64,000 nucleotides of DNA, taken from the NCBI RefSeq assembly GCF_000685235.1, contig NZ_ARYH01000001.1, positions 434,001-498,000 of the forward strand, given 5' to 3'. Each line of letters begins with the position of its first letter. The first letter of the stretch is position 1. This document shows positions 36,149 to 44,784 of this stretch, in pieces. The position numbers were made by a program, and so were the translations under genes. The notes beneath the pieces were generated by a model. That model did no database searches and had not been told where the DNA came from. It was given only the letters and a program-made list of their open reading frames with translations. The DNA is from Hyphomonas adhaerens MHS-3. Its GTDB lineage: Bacteria > Pseudomonadota > Alphaproteobacteria > Caulobacterales > Hyphomonadaceae.

Positions 36149-37328
36149 AGAAGTTCCGGAATTTCTAACGCCCTCACTCAAACTATTTTTGAGTGTAGAT
36201 CTCATCGGCTCGACCAAGTTGAAGCATGATGAGGACGTGTTGAACGGACAGAGCGCATCAGCAAGCTCCTTAGACGGAGTGGGAGCGAAATGGTTCAATT
36301 CATTGATAGATTTCTACGGCGAGTTTGAACTAACATTTCTCGAAAAATGGACTTCTACTTTTTTGGATGATTCAATTGTTGAGGAGCACTGGAAGGAAAC
36401 TACTTCCCCCTCGCTGTGGAAAATCAATGGCGACGAACTAATTTACGTTCACAACGTACGACACCCAGGAGAAGTCGTCGTAGCTTTGATTGCGTGGCGG
36501 GAGGCCGTCTTCAGTTACAGGTCCAGCCTAAAAGAAAAGCGCTCGAACCTAGACCTAAAAGCCACGGCTTGGATGGCTGGCTTCCCAATAGGGAACCATG
36601 AAGTAGCATTTTGGAGCGACCTATCTAGCACCGCCACAAAATCTGAAGAGCCCTCCGGAAAAACCGGACAGTACTACCGTCTGAGGAAGTGGTACGAAGA
36701 TCAAAGTAACGCGCGCAAAAGCGACTATATTAAAGACTATATCGGACCAGCAGTTGATACTGGTTTTCGGTTGGCCCAGTTCGCATCTGCTCGTCGATTT
36801 CCAGTATCAATAGAGATCGCTTACTTCCTCTCGAAGCTGACGATGAATTCTTCGGCGAACAAAGCCTTGAGACTCAGATACCTCGGACGCGAAGCTATGA
36901 AGGGCGTGTTAGGCGGAACCCCTTACCCGATCTTCTGGCTCGACTGCATGTCGCCGAATGATGAACTCTCTAAAGCAGAAGATGAACTCCGCCCCCAAAG
37001 CGACCCATGCTCTCAAGATGTTGTGGCAAGTTACGTTGAAAAATTCTTTGCCGACGCAAAGAATAAGCTCTTTCCACCATTCATCTATCAGTGTGAAGAG
37101 AAAAAATTTTCGACCCCACCAGGCAACTATATGAAGTTGCTGGAACACATCGCGAGCATCTGGTCGAAAGAAATTCGCAAGCATGAAATAGAAATTGCTT
37201 CAGAGATGGGTGACGGCCCTGAAGGTTCTACGCCTCCGACGAAAGCGGGAGCCGATCAGATTCAAGCATTGAACGCTAAGCCAATTGAGGAAAAATCAGA
37301 GACGCCTGAGAACCCCAAAGAGAAATGA
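36135..37328 (+). CDS. Divergent class III nucleotidyl cyclase-like protein (Pycsar-type candidate)
   Basis: 397 residues, not assigned to a family with certainty. Three blocks match a class III cyclase catalytic domain: FLSVDLIGSTKL (metal Asp D22), LWKINGDELIYV (K96, D100), and DYIGPAVDTGFRLAQFASARRF then VSIEIA (D201, D208, R212), where ordinary cyclases have D-x-x-G-x-x-V-N-x-A-x-R. The Asn is Asp here, and the spacing is long. Phage-defence pyrimidine cyclases (PycC) are similarly divergent, so a cCMP/cUMP cyclase is my best guess. The C-terminal 130 residues are a charged, partly disordered extension. No PycTIR or PycTM effector is adjacent; the partner is the overlapping ImmA/IrrE peptidase. 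AT-rich, likely acquired. Confidence 0.6.
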   Translation: MSATEEVPEFLTPSLKLFLSVDLIGSTKLKHDEDVLNGQSASASSLDGVGAKWFNSLIDFYGEFELTFLEKWTSTFLDDSIVEEHWKETTSPSLWKINGDELIYVHNVRHPGEVVVALIAWREAVFSYRSSLKEKRSNLDLKATAWMAGFPIGNHEVAFWSDLSSTATKSEEPSGKTGQYYRLRKWYEDQSNARKSDYIKDYIGPAVDTGFRLAQFASARRFPVSIEIAYFLSKLTMNSSANKALRLRYLGREAMKGVLGGTPYPIFWLDCMSPNDELSKAEDELRPQSDPCSQDVVASYVEKFFADAKNKLFPPFIYQCEEKKFSTPPGNYMKLLEHIASIWSKEIRKHEIEIASEMGDGPEGSTPPTKAGADQIQALNAKPIEEKSETPENPKEK

Positions 37329-37420
37329 CCATCCGTTTAGCAGTCCATACGCCCCATTGAAACTTGCACAAAACAAGAACACCCTAGACACGCCCCCTCC
37401 CCCGCTCCATATCTCACGGC

Positions 37421-39625
<2,205 letters not shown>

Positions 39626-39686
39626 AAAAATTAGAGAGGGTGTCTATTTCGTCACGCTGGCCCATGCAGCCTACCTTGTAGTTGCC

Positions 39687-40505
39687 TTATTTTTCACGCT
39701 TCACCCGGATTTCTGGCAGTCGAATATTCCGACCATCGATCTTTTGAATGTCTACTCGAACTTTACCTTCTTCCGTCTGGATACGCAGTTCGATGCCCTT
39801 ATCCCGCCTGGGTATAGCTTTGGTCGAAAACACAAGATCCAGAGTGGTATCGAACTCCGCACCACTGTCGCTACGGAAAACCAAAATCTGCCGTCCACCG
39901 ATCAATTCTATTTCATATCCGCTCTCAAGCCCTATTGAGAAAATCTCTACCTCATCCGTGGGCGGCTTATTATTGGGGGCTGAAATTTCAAATTCCAAGG
40001 ATAGAAATGGCGTTAACCGGCTGTACAAACCTAATCGCTTTACCTCCTTAAGAAGAGCTTTGTTTGCGACCGCCCGCGGATCCTTAAAGGATTGGGTTGT
40101 AAGACTCCGAAACTCCGGTTCTTCATCTTGAAAATAGCGTGAAACCACCTCAGGAACGCCGATTCTCAATTCCTCTGCAAATTGACGTATCAACTCAAGA
40201 TCTGCGTAGTGGTCGAAATAGTTTTTTTCCGTTACTACCGGTTCGAGCGAGAAGAATAGAGACAAAAATGCCTTTTCTCTAATTTCGGTCAAGTGCTCCT
40301 TTGGTGCCTTGGTGGACATATCGGCGACAATTCCCGTAAAGTCTGCCCCAGTCAGATCCATGGCACTCAAATCCAGCCCCCTAACATCCACACCTTGGAA
40401 CGAAGCACCACGGAAGAACTGCTTAGGATCACATCCAGCAACTTTAGCCAGCTCCAGCGGGTTATCCGTGGGCGCATCAATTATCTGGTCAATTTTGAGG
40501 AACAC
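39687..40505 (-). CDS. Unrecognised protein with short pentapeptide-like N-terminus
   Basis: 272 residues, no family recognised. Residues about 30-60 carry five pentapeptide-like repeats of the A(D/N)LxG kind (FRGASFQGVDVRGLDL, then SAMDLTGADFTG). The rest is mixed helix and beta with no membrane segment and no catalytic motif that I can name. It starts at ATG 40505, 5 nt after its upstream partner, and both are AT-rich compared with the flanks. A two-gene accessory unit, possibly defence or stress related, but nothing in the sequence proves it. Confidence 0.6.
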   Translation of the reverse strand: MFLKIDQIIDAPTDNPLELAKVAGCDPKQFFRGASFQGVDVRGLDLSAMDLTGADFTGIVADMSTKAPKEHLTEIREKAFLSLFFSLEPVVTEKNYFDHYADLELIRQFAEELRIGVPEVVSRYFQDEEPEFRSLTTQSFKDPRAVANKALLKEVKRLGLYSRLTPFLSLEFEISAPNNKPPTDEVEIFSIGLESGYEIELIGGRQILVFRSDSGAEFDTTLDLVFSTKAIPRRDKGIELRIQTEEGKVRVDIQKIDGRNIRLPEIRVKREK

Positions 40506-40510
40506 TGAGA

Positions 40511-41305
40511 TCAGCCCTCTTCTGGGACAACGTCAGCCAATACGATCTGCGCAAAAGGATCACTCAGATCATCACACTCAAATCCAATTTTCATGAGTTC
40601 ATCTTTGATGTACTGCTCGACTGCAAGTCGCTTAGATTGGCTAAGATTCCCCCAGATACTGGATGGGCGCTTCTTGAACTGAATATCGGTAATCTCGAGA
40701 TCTTCGCGCCTACAGCGCAGTTCGACTCTAGGTTCTGGCGGCTCACCTTTCAAGCGCGGATGTGACTTGTCTTTCATTGTTAGGCGCCGCTCTGCTGAAT
40801 CCCAAGGCTGACCGTTGAGCGTCGGCTTAAGAATAGGCGTGATCACCCAAGCATAGCCTTTTGGCGTTTTCATATGTTGAAATTGGAGTTCATTGCCCGC
40901 CAACTCCATGGTCGTTTCACGAGCCTTCTCCAATGACGTATTGCCGGTCGCCTCTAATCCGATGTCTGCTTTTTTGGAGGATAGCTGAATTCCACCCGAC
41001 AGATTCGCCGCTGATTTTTTGTTTTCGGTGTCCTTAACGGACACAGTTTGAACAGGTGCTCTTGCAACATCTTTGGGTGGGAACGAAATCACCTCACCAA
41101 CATCGCCTACGACATGAACCTCTGCTCGCTTGAGGGACAATCGGAAACGAACTGGCGAGTCTGCTTCACCACCAACTCTTCCCTCCGCAAAGACTACATC
41201 GATATGCAGATCGGCTATGCCAGTTGTGTCATCGTAGGTACTTCTCCAAGCACTTATCGAAACAGTTTCAGCAAATGCCCGCGGATTGTTGTCACGCCTT
41301 TTCAT
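40511..41305 (-). CDS. Unrecognised protein, first gene of second AT-rich cassette
   Basis: About 264 residues, unknown. The N-terminal half is beta-rich (SVSAW-like strands, LHIDVVFAEGRV, VRFRLSLKRAEVHVVG), the middle is Lys/Ser/Thr-rich, and the C-terminal part is charged with a predicted final helix. No signal peptide, no membrane helix. I start it at ATG 41305 (MKRRDNN), preceded by GGGGAC; a TTG at 41356 is less likely. It runs into the next gene after 5 nt, so both are one operon. AT-rich composition suggests horizontal transfer. Confidence 0.6.
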   Translation of the reverse strand: MKRRDNNPRAFAETVSISAWRSTYDDTTGIADLHIDVVFAEGRVGGEADSPVRFRLSLKRAEVHVVGDVGEVISFPPKDVARAPVQTVSVKDTENKKSAANLSGGIQLSSKKADIGLEATGNTSLEKARETTMELAGNELQFQHMKTPKGYAWVITPILKPTLNGQPWDSAERRLTMKDKSHPRLKGEPPEPRVELRCRREDLEITDIQFKKRPSSIWGNLSQSKRLAVEQYIKDELMKIGFECDDLSDPFAQIVLADVVPEEG

Positions 41306-41497
41306 AATGTCCCCGCGAATTCTGTTCAATTTATAGTGACAGGTTACTTGCTCCAAAACCTATCTACAAGCATCAAGCAAACGTAGAATGGGTTGAGGCG
41401 GAGCCGATACTCACCGGTCGAGCATGCCGCGGGGTGTGTTGGTGGGTATCGCTTCGTGTGGGCCCACCCTACTGGGTTCCGCTCTTCCCGCTTCATC

Positions 41498-41568
41498 CTT
41501 CGACTTCGCTCAGGATGAGTCCCGGTCGGGCGGAACATTCGGAGCGCTCATGCTGAGCGAAGTCGAAG
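41498..41568. repeat. Inverted repeat of the CTTCGACTTCGCTCA type, inside a gene's 3' end
   Basis: CTTCGACTTCGCTCA (41498-41512) and its exact complement TGAGCGAAGTCGAAG (41554-41568) enclose 41 nt. Palindromic elements with this core are often dispersed in alphaproteobacterial genomes. The right arm is translated as the last residues of the HTH-like protein (minus strand), so the repeat seems to have replaced the original C-terminus. Confidence 0.7.
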
Positions 41569-42367
41569 CACGGGCGCGGGCGGCGCCAGCTTCCCCATCC
41601 TGCGGCGCGCCCTCTTCCCGCTCCCTCCGCCTCAGCTCCACTAGTTCTGCCCAATAGTCGCGGGTGCGGTCTTTTTCGCGGAGGTGTTCGTAGAAGGCGT
41701 CGGTGTCGGCTTTTGACCAGGCGGCGCTGTCGGGGTCCGGCTCTGGTGGCGGGAGGGGCGGCAGGCCGGCGGCTTTGCGGGCGGCCGCTTCGGCTTCGGC
41801 CTCTTCATTGATCTGCCGGGCATAGGCCATCGCCCGCTCCAGCCCTTTCTGGCGCACGATGACGGCCGCCTGGTTCTGGAACTTTTCCATCTCGCCCGTG
41901 CCGGCGCGGCTGAAGGAGAGGATGCGGGCGAGGCGGCGGACGGCGGCGATCTCTTCCTCTGCCGCATCCAGATGCCCGGCCTCGGCGAGGGCGAGCGTGC
42001 GGGCGCGGGCAAGGTCCACTTGCCGCCGCGCGCCGGTGGTCGGCCGGTCCTGCATCTCCTCGCACATCTGCCACAACTCGTCCGCCTGCTGGCGGATGGC
42101 CTCGACCGCGTCCGCCCCTTCCCCGCGCGAGGCGGCGTCTGCTTCTTCCCGCGCCCTGAGGTCTATTTGCCGGTAGCCGTCCAGCCGGGCCCACCGGGTG
42201 AGCGTCGCCTCCGGAATCTGGAGGCGGGCGCGGAGGCTGGCGAGGCTTTCGCCGCCAAGGGCCGCCGCCCGTGCCAGGGTGCGCAGCGCGTCAAGCTCCG
42301 CCCGGGTGCGGCGGTGGCGAGTCTGTTTCGGTGGCTTTTGCGGCCGGGTCGTCATGTGCTCTGTCAT
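41510..42367 (-). CDS. HTH-like protein of unknown function, C-terminus altered by a repeat
   Basis: 285 residues, mostly helical and rich in Ala, Arg and Glu. An N-terminal helix-turn-helix-like segment (GGESLASLRARLQIPEATLTRWARLDGYR) resembles DNA-binding ends of phage terminase small subunits and transposase-like proteins. A middle part has long amphipathic helices and a Pro-rich patch (LPPLPPPEPDP). The last 20 residues derive from the inverted repeat at 41498-41568. It is divergent from the putative large RNA at 42623, which raises the possibility of a functional link. No close family recognised. Confidence 0.6.
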   Translation of the reverse strand: MTEHMTTRPQKPPKQTRHRRTRAELDALRTLARAAALGGESLASLRARLQIPEATLTRWARLDGYRQIDLRAREEADAASRGEGADAVEAIRQQADELWQMCEEMQDRPTTGARRQVDLARARTLALAEAGHLDAAEEEIAAVRRLARILSFSRAGTGEMEKFQNQAAVIVRQKGLERAMAYARQINEEAEAEAAARKAAGLPPLPPPEPDPDSAAWSKADTDAFYEHLREKDRTRDYWAELVELRRREREEGAPQDGEAGAARARASTSLSMSAPNVPPDRDSS

Positions 42368-42593
42368 GGGGCAGAGATTGCCACGGGGCCTTATCAGACG
42401 AATTCGCGGGCCCGGCCAGACGCCCCGGAGGACGCCATAGAGGGTGTATAGAGGGCGTATAGAGTGTGTTCGTGAGGGTGTTTGGCGGCGGCCTGTCCAC
42501 CCCCTGACGCCCGGGCTTCCTCCGTGTGCAGCGCAACAAATTCACAGGCGATTTGAAACCTGTGGAATTCTTCGCCTGCTGCATGAAAAATTT

Positions 42594-42622
42594 TTGACAA
42601 GGACTCGACTCAGGCGAGCTTT
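42594..42622 (+). promoter_or_regulatory. Candidate promoter with two GANTC sites for the large RNA
   Basis: Consensus -35 TTGACA (42594-42599); a -10 is expected near 42617-42622 (AGCTTT, weak). The spacer contains two adjacent CcrM methylation sites GACTC (42602-42606 and 42607-42611). GcrA promotes transcription at promoters with methylated GANTC, and gcrA is present in this window, so cell-cycle control is possible. Confidence 0.5.
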
Positions 42623-43190
42623 GGTGAGATCGTTTCGTTAAGCCAACGAAACCAGCCGGGAGCAGACCCGGCAACGGAACGGAGGCAGAGCACGCCGCCC
42701 CCGGATCGGTCCGGGTCAGGAGCAAAGCTGTGAGAGCAGCGGCGCAAAGGGCCCGGCGGGATGAAGGGACAAAGCTGGTGGCGTATTCCGGAGGGGAGCT
42801 AGACCCCGCAAGGAAAGGCTGTAGGCCGTGACCGGAGCGCGATCCGAAACACGGTGGCAAAGCTGAGGCACAGATGGAAACCCGACAGGGCAACCTGGAA
42901 GGAAACCAAAAGGAAATCAGCGGCGTACAGGTTGCGGAGGCATCGCCCGAGATGCTGCGGAACCGCGGAAACGGCCGCCTGAAAAGGCACCTGAGAAGGT
43001 AAGGGCGCCAGCCCGTTCCCAAGACGGGCAGGCGACCGGCCGGGACCGGAAGGGGTGAAGACAGGCCCGTGCAAGCGAGCCCGAAACACTCCGGTGTCAG
43101 AAGACCGACAACGAGTGCTAGCACAGTGTCTCGGTAGTCCGATTCGAAACACCAGGAAAGGCGTTCTCCCCTGGGAGAGCGCCTTTTTTG
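42623..43190 (+). ncRNA. Putative large structured non-coding RNA (about 570 nt), no known family
   Basis: No credible protein is encoded on either strand, yet the plus strand folds locally almost everywhere into exact hairpins: GTTTCGTT/AACGAAAC (42632-42652), GCCGGG/CCCGGC (42655-42672), CCCGGA-TCGG-TCCGGG (42700-42715), CCGTG/CACGG around CGGA/TCCG (42826-42854), CAGG-GCAA-CCTG (42886-42897), GCATC/GATGC (42940-42955), GCCT-GAAA-AGGC (42977-42988), CGCC-A-GCCCGT/ACGGGC-A-GGCG (43006-43034), ACAC-TCCG-GTGT (43086-43097). Two loops are GNRA and one is UNCG, and A-rich joins link the stems. It has a promoter candidate and a strong terminator. It lacks the conserved core of RNase P RNA, tmRNA, 6S RNA, SRP RNA or group II domain V, so I cannot name it. 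Confidence 0.65.
43160..43189 (+). terminator. Terminator of the putative large RNA
   Basis: An 11-bp stem (43160-43170 with 43173-43183, one T-G pair) followed by TTTTTT on the plus strand. There is no plus-strand protein gene for more than 3 kb upstream, so it must end the RNA at 42623. Confidence 0.85.
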
Positions 43191-43215
43191 GTTTTGAGCT
43201 TGCTGTGTGTACGGA

Positions 43216-44583
43216 TCAGCTCAGTGCGAGGCCTGCGAACAGGTAGATCACCGAGGCCACACTGCCCGCCGCGACGGCGTAAGGCAGCTGCGTCGCGACA
43301 TGGCGGACATGGTCGCATCCTGCTGCAAGACTTGCGATGACGGTCGTATCGGAGATGGGCGAGCAATGGTCCCCGAACACCCCGCCCCCGATGACGGCTG
43401 CCAGCATCAGCTCCGGCGGAAAGCCCACGGCCTGCGCCACGGGCATCGCGATCGGCACCATGATCCCGAACGTGCCCCAGCTCGTCCCGGTCATGAACGC
43501 GGTCACCCCGGCGACCAGGAAAACCGCCATCGGCACCATCGCCGCCGGCAGATAATCCGAAACGATTCCAGCCATGTAGGTGCCTGTGCCGAGTGCCTTG
43601 AGGCTCGCCCCGAAGGCGATGGCCAGCAGCAGAACGGTCACCGGCGGCACCATCTCGCCGATCCCGCGGAAGAAGCGTTCCTGGATTTCCGTGCTGGTGA
43701 AAACCTTGCTCAAGCGCAGCATCACAGCCGCCAGCGCGATGGCCACGCACACACCCCACAGGATCGACAGGCTGCCATTCCCGGCCAGCATGTTGCCTTT
43801 CCCCGTCCAGGCCATGAACCCGATGGACCCGGCGACCATCACCAGCAAAGGCAGCCACATGTGAATGGCCCGGTTCGCCGGCGTGTGGTCCACGGTCTCC
43901 AGCTCCGCCGCGCCCGGCCGTGCCTCCAGATCTGCTGTGCGCATGGGGCCGAAGGTCCGGTTGAAGAGCACGGTCGCAAAGACGCCCAGGACCGTCAGAA
44001 TGGCATACACGTTCCACATCACCGTGCCCGCCACGACGCTAAGGCTTTGCTCTCCATAATAGGGCTGCACCAACGTCAGCACATAGGCGCCCCAGCCGTT
44101 CAGCAGGATCAGGGCGGAGACCGGGGCCGAAGTGGAGTCGATCACATAGGCCAGCCGCTCGCGGGACAGCCCGTGCGTATCGAACAGGCGCCGCCCCAGC
44201 ACGCCGGAGCTGAGCAGGCTGACATTGGTTTCGACAAAGACCAGCGTGCCGGCGATGGCGGGCGCGAGGCCTGCGCGGCGCGGCGTGGAGGTCAGGCCCT
44301 TGCGGTCCAGCAGGCCGACCGTGGCGTCGACGCCGCCGGATTCCCGCATGAAGACGATGAGCGCGCCGATCAGCAGGCAGAAAACCAGCACCCGCGCATT
44401 GCCCGCATCGGTCAGCACCTGCACCGACCGCTCGGCCGACATCAGCGAGCCGATCACAGGATTGCCGCCCGCGATCAGGGTTTCGGAGGCCACTAGGCCA
44501 AGGCCCAGCGCGACATAGACATTCCGGGTCAGCGTCGCGACAAAGATCGCGAGCACTGGCGGCAACAGGGTCAGGATTTCCAG
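43216..44583 (-). CDS. nhaC: Na+/H+ antiporter, NhaC family
   Basis: About 455 residues and eleven or so helices. GTSWGTFGIMVPIAMPVA, GGGVFGDHCSPISDTTVIAS and the earlier STSAPVSALILLNGW are characteristic of NhaC-type antiporters, which export Na+ for H+ across the inner membrane. The start is uncertain: the first ordinary start is TTG at 44565, but family members usually begin with a segment like E-I-L-T-L-L-P-P, which here is in frame from a CTG at 44583, 8 nt after AAGGGG. I give the CTG version. It ends just before the large RNA's terminator, convergent with it. Confidence 0.85.
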   Translation of the reverse strand: MEILTLLPPVLAIFVATLTRNVYVALGLGLVASETLIAGGNPVIGSLMSAERSVQVLTDAGNARVLVFCLLIGALIVFMRESGGVDATVGLLDRKGLTSTPRRAGLAPAIAGTLVFVETNVSLLSSGVLGRRLFDTHGLSRERLAYVIDSTSAPVSALILLNGWGAYVLTLVQPYYGEQSLSVVAGTVMWNVYAILTVLGVFATVLFNRTFGPMRTADLEARPGAAELETVDHTPANRAIHMWLPLLVMVAGSIGFMAWTGKGNMLAGNGSLSILWGVCVAIALAAVMLRLSKVFTSTEIQERFFRGIGEMVPPVTVLLLAIAFGASLKALGTGTYMAGIVSDYLPAAMVPMAVFLVAGVTAFMTGTSWGTFGIMVPIAMPVAQAVGFPPELMLAAVIGGGVFGDHCSPISDTTVIASLAAGCDHVRHVATQLPYAVAAGSVASVIYLFAGLALS

Positions 44584-44784
44584 GGCGCGCCCCTTTCCGA
44601 TTCAGCCTTCCACAAGGCACCCTCACCCAGACCTGTGACTGCTGGCAAGAGGCCCGGGTGGAAGAAGCCCGCACACGCTTCGCTCGCATCCTTAACGGGC
44701 AATCGGATGCAATCCCGGTTCTGCTGGCGGCACGAACCGGGCTGTGCTTAACTTTCTCCAGTTTTGTGGAGGGAGAGCACACGC

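Noticed and set aside
42440-42475. Short repeats of GTATAGAG near the start of the RNA region, considered as a CRISPR or att site
   Set aside because: Only two or three imperfect copies, no regular spacers, no cas or integrase gene nearby.
42291-43124. 277-residue minus-strand open frame across the putative large RNA
   Set aside because: Composition is Leu/Pro/Ser/Arg-rich as in antisense noise of GC-rich DNA; no domain, and the opposite strand has dense exact hairpins and a terminator.
43122-43160. tRNA-like GATTCGAAAC stretch near the end of the large RNA
   Set aside because: No acceptor, D or anticodon arms can be built around it; only the T-loop-like text is there.
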